A stretch of 10,230 bases of DNA from positions 1-10,230 of the forward strand of contig JAJBTS010000279.1 in assembly GCA_020860885.1 (NCBI GenBank). Reading direction: 5' to 3'. Of the stretch, positions 1-9,039 are shown one piece after another. Each line of letters starts with the position of its first letter. Within the stretch, counting starts at the first letter, position 1. The notes beneath the pieces are model-generated. The model saw only the letters and a program-made list of their open reading frames with translations. It ran no database searches and was not told the DNA's origin. Both the position numbers and the translations under genes were made by a program. This DNA comes from Bacteroidales bacterium. GTDB taxonomy: Bacteria; Bacteroidota; Bacteroidia; Bacteroidales; Azobacteroidaceae.

Positions 1-1
1 G

Positions 2-997
2 TTAATGGTACTTACTAAAGATAAAGTTTCTCAGGGAGTTAAAGATTTTATGAATGTAGAATTGATTTCAAAAGGATCGAGATTTATTAAATCGGATTTA
101 TATAAAATCGATTATTCTACAATTCAAGTTTCTGACTGGACTGAGGATGCCGAAAAGAATGGTATGATTCGGGATGTAATCGTAAATTACTTGAAAAAAT
201 ATAAAGAATTAGATGCCGAGTTAAGACGTAAGAAATTTGATTATACCATTGGAGATGAGCTTCCTACCGGTATTGTTCAAATGGCAAAAGTTTATATTGC
301 TAAAAAACGTAAATTACAGGTAGGAGATAAAATGGCTGGTCGTCACGGAAATAAAGGTATTGTTTCCCGAATTGTTCGGGATGAAGATATGCCTTTCCTG
401 GAAGATGGCACCATTGTGGATATCGTATTGAACCCGTTAGGTGTGCCTTCTCGTATGAATTTAGGACAGATATTCGAGACTGTTTTAGGTTGGTCTGGTA
501 AGAATCTGGGAATTAAGTTCGCTACACCTATCTTTGATGGAGCATCACTGGATGATTTAAATGAATGGACAGATAAAGCAAATGTTCCTCGTTATGGAAA
601 AACATATCTTCATGATGGTGGAACGGGAGAACGTTTCGATCAACCTGCAACAGTAGGTATTATCTATATGTTGAAATTAGGTCACATGGTAGATGATAAA
701 ATACATGCCCGTTCGATAGGACCTTATTCGCTGATTACTCAACAGCCTCTGGGAGGTAAAGCACAATTTGGAGGACAGCGTTTTGGAGAAATGGAGGTTT
801 GGGCTCTTGAAGCCTTTGGTGCATCATTTATTCTTCAGGAAGTATTGACTATAAAGTCAGATGATGTTGTAGGTCGTGCTAAAGCTTATGAAGCAATAGT
901 AAAAGGTGACCCAATGCCTAATCCGGGTATTCCGGAATCTCTGAATGTATTACTTCATGAGATGAGAGGTTTGGCATTAAATGTTACTTTAGAATAA
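2..997 (+). CDS. rpoB: RNA polymerase beta subunit, C-terminal 331 residues (5' truncated by window edge)
   Basis: This is the catalytic beta subunit of DNA-dependent RNA polymerase. The reading frame is open to the left edge (codon TTA at 2-4), so the ATG at 5 is an internal methionine and roughly three quarters of the gene lies outside. The hallmark [10 protein letters not shown] begins with the codon at 329; its two lysines, eight residues apart, correspond to the active-centre lysines K1065 and K1073 of E. coli RpoB. Downstream are the conserved [16 protein letters not shown] segment and the C-terminal block with [20 protein letters not shown] (about codons 755-814), which forms the clamp region that contacts beta'. 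The protein ends in LNVTLE and a TAA stop. The rifampicin-binding region is not in the window. rpoC follows on the same strand after 99 bp, the usual order. No frameshift or unusual substitution is apparent. Confidence 0.98.
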   Translation, partial: LMVLTKDKVSQGVKDFMNVELISKGSRFIKSDLYKIDYSTIQVSDWTEDAEKNGMIRDVIVNYLKKYKELDAELRRKKFDYTIGDELPTGIVQMAKVYIAKKRKLQVGDKMAGRHGNKGIVSRIVRDEDMPFLEDGTIVDIVLNPLGVPSRMNLGQIFETVLGWSGKNLGIKFATPIFDGASLDDLNEWTDKANVPRYGKTYLHDGGTGERFDQPATVGIIYMLKLGHMVDDKIHARSIGPYSLITQQPLGGKAQFGGQRFGEMEVWALEAFGASFILQEVLTIKSDDVVGRAKAYEAIVKGDPMPNPGIPESLNVLLHEMRGLALNVTLE

Positions 998-1088
998 TTA
1001 AGAATATAGGATTAAGGATTGCATAATAACAATTCTTAATCCTTGATTCCGATATTTAGTTCTTAATTCTTAATATTTAAATTCTTAA
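998..1088. repeat. Reiterated TTCTTAA words in the rpoB-rpoC spacer
   Basis: The spacer carries TTCTTAA four times in direct orientation (1033, 1060, 1067 and 1082) and once inverted as TTAAGAA at 998-1004. The 1060 and 1067 copies abut. The inverted copy and the 1067 copy can form a second stem enclosing the 1008-1043 hairpin. Such low-complexity ATTCTTAA runs could be decayed copies of a small dispersed repeat or simple slippage products. No coding potential is seen in these 99 bp. The last bases before the rpoC ATG (TTAAAAAGAAAT) are A-rich without a Shine-Dalgarno, typical of Bacteroidota leaders. Confidence 0.55.
1008..1043 (+). repeat. 14-bp stem-loop in the rpoB-rpoC spacer
   Basis: The left arm AGGATTAAGGATTG (1008-1021) pairs with the right arm CAATTCTTAATCCT (1030-1043) over 14 positions with one G·U wobble and an 8-nt loop CATAATAA. 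It begins 10 bases after the rpoB stop. No T-tract follows, so it does not look like an intrinsic terminator, in keeping with rpoB and rpoC being co-transcribed. An RNA-processing, stabilising or attenuating role for the intercistronic message is possible, but this is inference. Confidence 0.7.
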
Positions 1089-1096
1089 AAAGAAAT

Positions 1097-4000
1097 ATGG
1101 CTTTTAGAAAAGAAAATAAAACTAAAAATAGCTTTACCAAAATATCCATTGGTTTGGCTTCTCCTGATGAAATTCTGGCTCAATCCAGTGGTGAAGTCTT
1201 AAAACCGGAAACAATTAACTATCGTACTTATAAACCGGAAAGAGACGGTTTGTTTTGCGAAAGAATTTTTGGTCCCGTAAAGGATTATGAGTGTCATTGT
1301 GGTAAGTATAAAAGGATCCGTTATAAAGGAATTGTCTGCGACCGTTGTGGTGTAGAAGTCACTGAAAAGAAGGTTCGTAGAGAAAGAATGGGACATATTC
1401 ATTTGGTAGTACCTGTGGCTCATATTTGGTATTTCCGTTCTTTACCTAATAAAATAGGTTATTTACTAGGTTTACCTACTAAAAAATTGGATTCAATCAT
1501 ATATTATGAGCGTTATGTTGTTATTCAGGCAGGTGTTGCGGCAGAAAGGGCAGTTTATGATCTATTATCTGAAGAGGAATATTTAGATATTCTTGATAAT
1601 CTACCTGCAGGCAATCAGCAATTGGATGATAACGATCCCAATAAGTTTATTGCTAAAATGGGTGCGGAAGCAATTTATGATCTTCTGGCTCGCCTGGATT
1701 TGGATACTCTTTCTTATGATTTGCGTCATAAAGCAAGTAATGACGCATCCCAGCAAAGGAAAAACGAAGCGTTGAAAAGATTGCAGGTTGTGGAATCTTT
1801 CCGTGCTTCAAAAGGTAAGAATCGTCCGGAATGGATGATTGTTAAAGTGGTTCCGGTCATTCCTCCAGAACTGCGCCCACTGGTTCCTTTGGATGGAGGA
1901 CGTTTTGCTACATCTGATTTGAACGATCTTTATCGTCGTGTTATTATTCGTAACAATCGTTTGAAAAGACTTATCGATATCAAAGCTCCCGAAGTAATTT
2001 TAAGGAATGAAAAACGTATGCTTCAGGAAGCTGTGGATTCTCTTTTCGACAATTCCCGCAAGTCAAGCGCTGTTAAAACAGATGCTAACCGTCCTTTAAA
2101 ATCACTATCCGATAGTTTGAAAGGAAAACAAGGGCGTTTTCGTCAAAACTTATTAGGAAAACGTGTGGATTATTCTGCCCGTTCCGTAATTGTTGTGGGA
2201 CCAGAATTGAAAATGCATGAGTGCGGTATTCCTAAGAATATGGCAGCAGAACTATATAAACCTTTTATTATACGTAAACTTATTGATAGAGGTATTGTAA
2301 AGACTGTAAAATCGGCTAAAAAGATTGTAGACAGAAAAGAGCCTATAGTATGGGATATCTTAGAACATGTAATGAAAGGTCATCCTGTATTATTGAACCG
2401 TGCTCCGACTTTGCACCGTTTAGGTATACAAGCATTCCAGCCTAAGTTGATTGAAGGAAAAGCAATTCAACTACACCCATTATCCTGTACTGCTTTTAAC
2501 GCGGACTTCGATGGAGACCAGATGGCCGTACATTTACCTTTAGGTAATGAAGCTATTCTGGAAGCACAGATGTTAATGCTGGCTTCTCATAATATATTGA
2601 ATCCTGCAAACGGAGCTCCTATTACAGTTCCTTCTCAGGACATGGTATTAGGATTATTCTACATTACCAAGCTTCGAAAAGGAGCTAAGGGTGAAGGTTT
2701 GAAATTTTATGGTCCTGAAGAAGCAATTATTGCATACAATGAAGGACAGGTAGATATACATTCTCCCATCCATATTTTAGTTGATGATGTTGATAAAGAA
2801 GGTAATCTGATCAATCATATGGTGGAAACTTCTGTAGGACGTGTAATGGTTAATGAATTTGTTCCTAAAGAAGTAGGATTCATCAACGAAGAATTATCTA
2901 AAAAATCATTAAGAGATATTATTGGTAAAGTCATTAAGATCTGTGGTGTAGCTCGTACAGCTCAATTCCTGGATGATATTAAAGATTTAGGATATACCAT
3001 GGCCTTTAAAGGAGGATTGTCTTTCAACCTGGATGATATTATCATCCCGAAAGAAAAAGAAACCCTTGTTAAAGAAGGTGATGCTGAAGTTGAGCAGATT
3101 ATGGGCAATTACAATATGGGTATTATTACTTATAATGAACGTTATAACCAGATTATTGATACCTGGACTCACGTAAACTCTCGTTTGTCAGATATATTGA
3201 TGAAACAATTAAGAGAGGATGATCAAGGATTCAACTCGGTTTATATGATGTTGGAGTCCGGAGCTCGTGGTAGTAAAGAACAGATTCGTCAGTTATCGGG
3301 TATGCGTGGATTGATGGCAAAACCTCAAAAGTCAGGAGCTGAAGGTGGACAGATTATTGAAAACCCTATTCTTTCTAACTTTAAGGAAGGTTTATCCGTA
3401 TTGGAATATTTTATTTCTACTCACGGTGCTCGTAAAGGTTTGGCCGATACAGCTCTTAAAACTGCCGATGCAGGATATCTGACTCGTCGTTTGGTGGATG
3501 TATCTCATGATGTTATCATCAACGAAGAAGACTGTGGTGCTCTTCGTGGTTTAGTAGCGACAGAATTAAAAAATAACGAAGATGTTGTTGCCTCATTATA
3601 CGAACGTATATTAGGTCGTACTTCTGTTCATGATATTCAAATGCCCGGTAGTACAGAATATATTGTTCGTTCAGGAGAAGAAATTACAGAAGATATTGCT
3701 GAAAAAATAGATGAAGCAGGTATTGAAAGAGTGGAAATCCGTTCGGTACTTACTTGTGAATCGAAAAAAGGTGTTTGTGCAAAATGTTATGGCCGTAATT
3801 TGGCTACCGGTAGAATGGTACAGAAAGGAGAAGCTGTCGGAGTTATTGCAGCTCAATCTATTGGTGAACCGGGAACTCAGTTAACATTACGTACTTTCCA
3901 CGTAGGGGGTATTGCTTCAAACATTGCTACAGAAAATAATGTAACATCCAAATACGACGGAATATTGGAAATTGATGAACTTCGTACGGTAGATACAGTG

Positions 4001-5383
4001 GATGAATTCGGAAATCCATATCAGATTGTTATCAGTCGTCTGTCAGAATTACGTATCATTGATCCTGTAACTAATATCGTATTGGCTACGCATAATATCC
4101 CGTATGCAGCAAAATTGTATTTCAAACCCGGTGATACTGTTAAAAAAGGAGATCTGATTATAGAATGGGATCCGTTCAATGCTGTAATCGTATCGGAAGT
4201 TCCGGGTAGAATTAATTTTGAAAATGTAATTGAGAATGTTACTTATAAAAATGAGTATGATGAGCAAACAGGATTACGGGAAAAGATTATAATCGAATCT
4301 CGTGATAAGACAAAAGTTCCTGCAGCTCAGATTATTGATGAAAATGGTGATACAGTTAAAACTTATAACTTACCTTTAGGCGCTCACGTAGTAAAAGAAG
4401 AAGGTGATGAGATAAAATTGGGAGAAGTTCTTGTTAAGATTCCTCGTGCTGTTGGAAAAGCAGGGGATATTACGGGAGGTTTGCCTCGTGTGACGGAATT
4501 GTTTGAAGCACGTAATCCATCCAACCCGGCAGTGGTTTCTGAAATTGACGGTGAAGTTTCTTTTGGTAAAATTAAACGTGGTAACCGTGAAGTAATAGTA
4601 ACTTCCAAAACGGGAGAATATAAGACTTATCTGGTTTCTTTGTCTAAACAGATCCTTGTTCAGGAAAATGATTATGTTCGTGCTGGAACTCCTTTGTCCG
4701 ATGGTGCTATTACTCCGTCTGATATTCTTGCTATCAGTGGACCTACCGCGGTTCAGGAATACATTGTGAATGAAGTTCAGGATGTATACCGTCTTCAGGG
4801 AGTGAAGATCAACGACAAACACTTCGAAGTAATTGTTCGACAAATGATGCGTAAAGTGGAAATTGTTGAACCGGGTGACACTCGTTTCTTAGAACAACAA
4901 TTAGTAGACAAGAATGCGGTGATGGAAGAAAACGACCGTATATGGAGTAAAAAAGTGGTTATTGATGCCAGTGATTCTCCAAATCTGAAAGCAGGACAGA
5001 TTGTAACTGCACGTAAGCTTAGGGATGAAAATTCTGCATTAAAACGGCGTGACCTCAAACTGGTTGAAGTAAGAGATGCTGTGCCTGCAACTGCTAATCA
5101 GGTACTTCAGGGTATTACCCGTGCTGCTTTGCAAACTACCAGCTTTATGTCTGCGGCTTCTTTCCAGGAAACAACAAAAGTCTTAAATGAAGCTGCTATT
5201 AACGGTAAGGTAGACAAACTGGAAGGTATGAAGGAAAATGTGATTTGTGGACATTTAATACCTGCAGGAACCGGACTGAAGGAATACGAGAAAATAGTTG
5301 TAGGAAGTAAAGAAGACTTTGAGAGAACGAGGTTTAATTCAGGCCGTTCCAGAGCATTTAACGCAATGATAGAAGATGATTAA
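1097..5383 (+). CDS. rpoC: RNA polymerase beta' subunit
   Basis: This is the complete 1428-residue beta' subunit, close to the E. coli length of 1407. The N-terminal zinc site is C66-x-C68...C81-x2-C84. The catalytic NADFDGD motif, whose three aspartates hold the active-site Mg2+, is at residues 468-474 (DNA 2498-2518). The second zinc site uses C813, C887, C894 and C897, each one residue below the E. coli positions. The bridge helix is recognisable around [20 protein letters not shown], and the trigger loop [18 protein letters not shown] contains H935, equivalent to catalytic H936 of E. coli. Between the trigger-loop halves (about residues 941-1122) is a long insertion with the landmarks [14 protein letters not shown] and DEQTGL. 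It corresponds to the SI3 insertion of Gram-negative beta' and ends at [16 protein letters not shown] from residue 1124. The start ATG has an A-rich leader and no Shine-Dalgarno. It is presumably transcribed with rpoB. No lesion is seen. Confidence 0.99.
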   Translation: MAFRKENKTKNSFTKISIGLASPDEILAQSSGEVLKPETINYRTYKPERDGLFCERIFGPVKDYECHCGKYKRIRYKGIVCDRCGVEVTEKKVRRERMGHIHLVVPVAHIWYFRSLPNKIGYLLGLPTKKLDSIIYYERYVVIQAGVAAERAVYDLLSEEEYLDILDNLPAGNQQLDDNDPNKFIAKMGAEAIYDLLARLDLDTLSYDLRHKASNDASQQRKNEALKRLQVVESFRASKGKNRPEWMIVKVVPVIPPELRPLVPLDGGRFATSDLNDLYRRVIIRNNRLKRLIDIKAPEVILRNEKRMLQEAVDSLFDNSRKSSAVKTDANRPLKSLSDSLKGKQGRFRQNLLGKRVDYSARSVIVVGPELKMHECGIPKNMAAELYKPFIIRKLIDRGIVKTVKSAKKIVDRKEPIVWDILEHVMKGHPVLLNRAPTLHRLGIQAFQPKLIEGKAIQLHPLSCTAFNADFDGDQMAVHLPLGNEAILEAQMLMLASHNILNPANGAPITVPSQDMVLGLFYITKLRKGAKGEGLKFYGPEEAIIAYNEGQVDIHSPIHILVDDVDKEGNLINHMVETSVGRVMVNEFVPKEVGFINEELSKKSLRDIIGKVIKICGVARTAQFLDDIKDLGYTMAFKGGLSFNLDDIIIPKEKETLVKEGDAEVEQIMGNYNMGIITYNERYNQIIDTWTHVNSRLSDILMKQLREDDQGFNSVYMMLESGARGSKEQIRQLSGMRGLMAKPQKSGAEGGQIIENPILSNFKEGLSVLEYFISTHGARKGLADTALKTADAGYLTRRLVDVSHDVIINEEDCGALRGLVATELKNNEDVVASLYERILGRTSVHDIQMPGSTEYIVRSGEEITEDIAEKIDEAGIERVEIRSVLTCESKKGVCAKCYGRNLATGRMVQKGEAVGVIAAQSIGEPGTQLTLRTFHVGGIASNIATENNVTSKYDGILEIDELRTVDTVDEFGNPYQIVISRLSELRIIDPVTNIVLATHNIPYAAKLYFKPGDTVKKGDLIIEWDPFNAVIVSEVPGRINFENVIENVTYKNEYDEQTGLREKIIIESRDKTKVPAAQIIDENGDTVKTYNLPLGAHVVKEEGDEIKLGEVLVKIPRAVGKAGDITGGLPRVTELFEARNPSNPAVVSEIDGEVSFGKIKRGNREVIVTSKTGEYKTYLVSLSKQILVQENDYVRAGTPLSDGAITPSDILAISGPTAVQEYIVNEVQDVYRLQGVKINDKHFEVIVRQMMRKVEIVEPGDTRFLEQQLVDKNAVMEENDRIWSKKVVIDASDSPNLKAGQIVTARKLRDENSALKRRDLKLVEVRDAVPATANQVLQGITRAALQTTSFMSAASFQETTKVLNEAAINGKVDKLEGMKENVICGHLIPAGTGLKEYEKIVVGSKEDFERTRFNSGRSRAFNAMIEDD

Positions 5384-5420
5384 AGAATATTAATTTTATT
5401 CTAAATTAAAATACCAAATT

Positions 5421-5468
5421 ATAGGTATATTGAATGTATAAGTGTAACTTTGCAGTCAATATACCTAT
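5421..5468. repeat. Perfect 13-bp inverted repeat bracketing the maeB -7 promoter box, followed by T7
   Basis: ATAGGTATATTGA (5421-5433) and its exact reverse complement TCAATATACCTAT (5456-5468) are separated by 22 bp that contain the -7 box. The arm centres are 35 bp apart. The right arm runs directly into seven Ts (5468-5474). Two readings are possible. The first is a bipartite operator, with one arm over the -33 region and the other over the likely transcription start. The second is an intrinsic terminator for rpoC read-through, with a 13-bp stem, a large loop and a U-tract. The stem has only three G/C pairs, so as a terminator it would be weak. Both roles may coexist. The symmetry is seen directly; the function is inferred. 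Confidence 0.8.
5445..5452 (+). promoter_or_regulatory. Bacteroidota-type -7 promoter element for the malic enzyme gene
   Basis: TAACTTTG is a full match to the Bacteroidota housekeeping -7 consensus TAnnTTTG. It lies 42 bp before the malic enzyme ATG. Transcription would then start at about 5456-5460, giving a short leader of roughly 35-39 nt. No good TTTG -33 element is visible at the usual distance of about 19-21 bp; the nearest, ATTG at 5429-5432, is only 12 bp away. The promoter may therefore depend on an activator, or the -33 match may simply be poor. Confidence 0.65.
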
Positions 5469-5494
5469 TTTTTTAATAAATTAATATTAGATTC

Positions 5495-7777
5495 ATGGCA
5501 AAAGTTACAAAGCAGAAGGCATTACTTTATCACTCTCAAGGAAAACCAGGTAAAATAGAAGTTATTCCAACTAAACCTCACAGCACTCAATCGGATTTGG
5601 CTTTAGCCTATTCTCCGGGTGTGGCAGAACCTTGTCTTGAAATTGAAAAGGATCCTGAAACAGCTTACGATTATACAGCAAAAGGTAATTTAGTGGCAGT
5701 TATCTCTAATGGAACAGCTGTTCTTGGATTAGGAGACATAGGAGCTTTAGCGGGTAAACCGGTGATGGAAGGAAAAGGGCTTTTATTTAAGATATTCTCT
5801 GGGATTGATGTTTTTGATATAGAAGTCAATGAAAAAGATATAGATAAATTCGTGGATGCAGTAAAAGCTATTGCGCCTACCTTTGGAGGGATTAATTTGG
5901 AAGATATTAAAGCTCCTGAATGTTTTGAAATTGAAAGGAGACTGAAAGCCGAATTGGATATTCCGGTGATGCATGATGATCAGCATGGTACAGCAATAAT
6001 CTCCGGAGCTGGTTTATTGAATGCATTGGAATTGACAGGTAAAAAAATAGAAGATATTAAGATTGTTGTAAATGGTGCCGGTGCATCTGCTACTTCTTGT
6101 ACCCGATTGTATATGTCTTTGGGTGCAAAGAAAGAGAATATTATAATGTGCGATAGCAAGGGGGTAATTTCAGTCAGGAGAAGTAACCTGACAGAAGAGA
6201 AAGCTTTTTTTGCTACTACCCGGGAAGTTGAAACTTTAGCAGAAGCTCTTGTCGGAGCAGATATGTTCTTAGGTTTGTCTGTTGCAGATGTTTTAACTGC
6301 GGAAATGGTTCAAAGTATGGCTGATAATCCTATTGTATTTGCTTTGGCGAATCCCAATCCGGAGATTTCCTATGAAAAAGCTATGGCATCCAGACCGGAT
6401 ATTATTCTTGCTACCGGACGTTCTGACTATCCCAATCAGGTAAATAATGTTTTAGGATTTCCTTATATTTTCCGCGGAGCTTTGGATACACGTGCCACCG
6501 CTATTAATGAAGAAATGAAACTGGCTGCAGTAAAAGCGATTGCTTCTTTAGCGAAAGAAAATGTACCCGATGTGGTTAATGCAGCTTGTGGTTTGAGAAT
6601 GTTATCCTTTGGTAGAGATTATATAATCCCGAAACCCATGGATCCAAGGTTATTAACGTGGGTTTCTACTGCAGTTGCAAAAGCGGCTATTGATTCGGGA
6701 GTGGCAAGAAAAACAATAAGCAACTGGGATGCTTATGAAGATCGTTTACGGGACATGATGGGCTACGATAATAAGCTGATTCGTGAATTTACCGAGATGG
6801 CTCAGAAGAATCCTAAGAAGGTTGTATTTGCAGAAGGTAGTCATGAGAATATGCTCAAAGCGGCAGCTCAGGTGCGTGATGAGGGTATCGCTCATCCTAT
6901 TTTATTAGGTAATGACGAACGTATAGAAAAATTAGCAGCAGAACATCATATCGATCTGGAAGGAATAGAAATAGTGAATTTACGTCACGATAATGAAGCG
7001 GATCGCCGCAATCGTTATGCAGAGATTTTAGCTAATAAACGTGCCCGTGAAGGTGCTACTTTAGATGAGGCAAAAGATAAGATGTTTGAACGCAACTACT
7101 TCGGTATGATGATGGTTGAAACAGGGGATGCAGATGCTTTTATAACCGGTGTTTATACTAAATATTCTAATACGATAAAGGTTGCTAAAGAAGTAATCGG
7201 AATCAAAGACGGATATAAAACTTTCGGTACCATGCATATTCTGACAGGGCAGAAGGGAACTTATTTCTTTGCGGATACTTTGATTAATCGTCGTCCGACT
7301 ACAGAGAATGTGATTGATATCGCCCGATTGACGGCTGATGCTGTTAATTTCTTTATGCACCAACCGGTAATGGCGGTTATCTCTTATTCCAACTTCGGTG
7401 CAGATTCGGAAGGGAGTCCGGCCAGCATGCATGAAGTGGTGCGAGTAATGCAGGAGAAATATCCCAACCTTGCCATTGATGGTGAGATGCAGGTGAACTT
7501 TGCCTTAAATAAAGAATTGAGAGACAGAAAATATCCTTTCAGCAAACTGCTGGGTAAAGATGTAAATACTTTAATATTTCCTAATTTAAGTTCTGCTAAC
7601 ATCGCTCAAAAACTTATGCAGGAAATGGAAGTAGGAGAGATGATCGGCCCGATTCAAATGGGATTGAAAAAGCCCATCCATTTCACCGATATAGAAAGCT
7701 CTGTTCGTGATATAGTACATATTACTACGGTAGCTGTGATAGATGCTATTGTAGAAGAACAAAAGCAGAAGAAATAA
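5495..7777 (+). CDS. maeB: NADP-dependent malic enzyme with C-terminal phosphotransacetylase-like domain (MaeB type)
   Basis: This cytoplasmic enzyme oxidatively decarboxylates malate to pyruvate, yielding CO2 and NAD(P)H. At 760 residues it has the full MaeB length and architecture. The malic domain (about 15-160) has YSPGVAEPC with Y39, NGTAVLGLGDIG (72-83), MEGKGLLFK with K94, and the divalent-metal residues E136-D137 in NLEDIKAPE plus D161-D162 in HDDQHGT. The NAD(P)-binding Rossmann domain shows GAGASA at 194-199 and ANPNPE at 285-290. From about 440 to 755 a PTA_PTB domain follows, starting KKVVFAEGSHENMLKAA. In this domain the SR(G) motif expected near the end of true phosphotransacetylases reads DIESS (732-736), so it is probably an acetyl-CoA-sensing regulatory module rather than a second enzyme, as reported for E. 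coli MaeB. The start ATG lacks a Shine-Dalgarno. It may be co-transcribed with the radical SAM gene 21 bp downstream. NADP preference is a family assumption. Confidence 0.95.
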   Translation: MAKVTKQKALLYHSQGKPGKIEVIPTKPHSTQSDLALAYSPGVAEPCLEIEKDPETAYDYTAKGNLVAVISNGTAVLGLGDIGALAGKPVMEGKGLLFKIFSGIDVFDIEVNEKDIDKFVDAVKAIAPTFGGINLEDIKAPECFEIERRLKAELDIPVMHDDQHGTAIISGAGLLNALELTGKKIEDIKIVVNGAGASATSCTRLYMSLGAKKENIIMCDSKGVISVRRSNLTEEKAFFATTREVETLAEALVGADMFLGLSVADVLTAEMVQSMADNPIVFALANPNPEISYEKAMASRPDIILATGRSDYPNQVNNVLGFPYIFRGALDTRATAINEEMKLAAVKAIASLAKENVPDVVNAACGLRMLSFGRDYIIPKPMDPRLLTWVSTAVAKAAIDSGVARKTISNWDAYEDRLRDMMGYDNKLIREFTEMAQKNPKKVVFAEGSHENMLKAAAQVRDEGIAHPILLGNDERIEKLAAEHHIDLEGIEIVNLRHDNEADRRNRYAEILANKRAREGATLDEAKDKMFERNYFGMMMVETGDADAFITGVYTKYSNTIKVAKEVIGIKDGYKTFGTMHILTGQKGTYFFADTLINRRPTTENVIDIARLTADAVNFFMHQPVMAVISYSNFGADSEGSPASMHEVVRVMQEKYPNLAIDGEMQVNFALNKELRDRKYPFSKLLGKDVNTLIFPNLSSANIAQKLMQEMEVGEMIGPIQMGLKKPIHFTDIESSVRDIVHITTVAVIDAIVEEQKQKK

Positions 7778-7798
7778 CAATAATTTATTCTTTTTATT

Positions 7799-8986
7799 AT
7801 GGAACCCGCTTTCGCTCCTTTTGGAAGACCTCTTTATGTAATGCTTAAACCCATAGGACCTATGTGTAACCTAAGGTGTAAGTATTGCTATTATCTGGAG
7901 AAAAAAGATTTATATCCGGATGAAAAGCGATTTCAAATGAGTGATGAGCTGTTGGAGAAATTTACCAAGCAGTACCTCGAATCACAAACCATGATGGAGG
8001 TACTGTTTACCTGGCACGGTGGAGAGACATTGATGCGGGATATTTCTTTTTATAAGAAAGCATTGTTGTATCAGCGTAAATATGGCGGAGGCCGTCCTAT
8101 TTCCAATTGCCTGCAAACCAACGGTACTCTTCTCAATGATGAATGGTGCCGATTTTTTAAGGACAATAACTTTCTCATCGGTATCTCCATCGATGGTCCG
8201 CAAAACTTCCATGATCGCTACCGCAAAACTCCGGATGGCCGCCCTTCTTTTAATCAGGTAATGAAGGGTATCGAACTCTTAAAAAAACACGATGTTGATT
8301 TTAATGTTATGGGAGTTGTAAATGATTACAACTCCAATTATCCTTTAGAATTTTACCGTTTCTTTAAAAGTATGGATTGCCATTATATTCAGTTTGCTCC
8401 CATAGTAGAAAGATTAGAAGATGGCAGTTATGCTCCCTGGAATGTGGATCCGGAAAAATGGGGAGATTTTTTGATTGCCATATTCGATGAATGGGTGAGA
8501 AACGATGTAGGAAACTTTTTTATACAATATTTTGATTCGACTTTAGCTAACTGGGTAGGAGTAGAACCCGGAACTTGTATTTTAGCGCCAACTTGCGGAC
8601 ATGCCGGAGTAATGGAATATAATGGAGATATATATGCCTGTGATCATTTGGTTTATCCGGAATATAAAAGAGGAAATATACAAAATCAGACCTTAACAGA
8701 AATGATGTACTCAAAGAAGCAGTTGGATTTTGGGAAATCAAAGAAGAATGGTTTACCGGGTAAATGCAAAGAATGTGATTTCCTTTTTGCCTGTAATGGA
8801 GAATGTCCTAAGAATAGGATCATGGAAACTGATACAGGGGAACCCGGACTAAATTATCTATGTAAAGGCTATTATAAGTTCTTTAAACATATAGAGCCTT
8901 ATATGGATTTCATGAAAAACGAATTAACCCACGAACGACCTCCTGCCAATATAATGGATTACTTAAAAAAGGTCAGTGATTTATAG
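7799..8986 (+). CDS. chuR: Anaerobic sulfatase-maturating enzyme (radical SAM/SPASM, formylglycine-generating)
   Basis: This cytoplasmic radical SAM protein converts the active-site Cys or Ser of sulfatases to Cα-formylglycine under anaerobic conditions. Its 395 residues contain the SAM cluster motif C23-x3-C27-x2-C30 in PMCNLRCKYCYYLE. WHGGE at 72-76 is the SAM amino-group motif. The SPASM region has eight cysteines for two auxiliary [4Fe-4S] clusters: C260, C266, C281, C323, C326, C332, C336 and C355. D282, right after C281, matches the aspartate proposed as catalytic base (D277 in the Clostridium perfringens enzyme). CKECDFLFACNGECPKNR and GLNYLCKGY are diagnostic of the family. By recall the whole protein closely resembles B. 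thetaiotaomicron ChuR/anSMEbt (BT_0238), hence the symbol; the regulatory role implied by that name is not shown here. It lies 21 bp after maeB with no obvious own promoter. No sulfatase gene is present in the window, so its substrates must be elsewhere. Confidence 0.93.
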   Translation: MEPAFAPFGRPLYVMLKPIGPMCNLRCKYCYYLEKKDLYPDEKRFQMSDELLEKFTKQYLESQTMMEVLFTWHGGETLMRDISFYKKALLYQRKYGGGRPISNCLQTNGTLLNDEWCRFFKDNNFLIGISIDGPQNFHDRYRKTPDGRPSFNQVMKGIELLKKHDVDFNVMGVVNDYNSNYPLEFYRFFKSMDCHYIQFAPIVERLEDGSYAPWNVDPEKWGDFLIAIFDEWVRNDVGNFFIQYFDSTLANWVGVEPGTCILAPTCGHAGVMEYNGDIYACDHLVYPEYKRGNIQNQTLTEMMYSKKQLDFGKSKKNGLPGKCKECDFLFACNGECPKNRIMETDTGEPGLNYLCKGYYKFFKHIEPYMDFMKNELTHERPPANIMDYLKKVSDL

Positions 8987-9039
8987 ATTATAAAATTGAG
9001 ATTATTAATACAAAAACACACTTAACTTTAATCTTATTA
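8980..9039 (+). other. In-frame upstream extension of the GH43 gene encoding its signal peptide, without ATG/GTG/TTG/CTG
   Basis: The GH43 reading frame is open back to a TGA at 8977-8979. The part just before the first usual start codon (TTG 9040) reads, continuing into it, as KTHLTLILLLFSLLAANA|Q, a textbook Sec signal peptide: polar/basic n-region, leucine-rich core and an ANA-Q cleavage site. No ATG, GTG, TTG or CTG occurs in this 60-bp stretch. Only ATT (8995, 9001, 9004) or ATA (8983, overlapping the TAG stop of the maturase gene) could initiate. ATT at 9004 would give MNTKTHLTL..., an ideal length. Alternatively, one extra A in the A5 run 9012-9016 would join the TTG at 8996 in the neighbouring frame, reading MRLLIQK before THLTL. 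Confidence 0.7.

Noticed and set aside
4376..4843. 155-codon open frame on the minus strand inside rpoC
   Set aside because: It lies wholly antisense to conserved rpoC sequence, its translation is low-complexity and F/N/S-rich, and it has no recognisable domain. It is a shadow of the rpoC codon pattern.
1097..5383. The ~180-residue insertion in RpoC between trigger-loop halves as a novel domain
   Set aside because: Landmarks such as [14 protein letters not shown] and DEQTGL match the known SI3 insertion of Gram-negative beta' subunits, so it is not new.
5384..5402. Small 6-bp inverted repeat AGAATA/TATTCT right after the rpoC stop
   Set aside because: It is short, all A/T except one pair, and has no T-tract. 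The 5421-5468 repeat is a far better candidate for any termination role.
7061..7432. 123-codon minus-strand open frame inside the malic enzyme gene
   Set aside because: It is antisense to the conserved PTA-like domain, with no motif or plausible start context.
9023..9030. TAACTTTA resembling the Bacteroidota -7 box just before the GH43 gene
   Set aside because: The final G of TAnnTTTG is missing, no -33 element is at a proper distance, and the sequence lies within the signal-peptide coding extension. It is likely coincidental.
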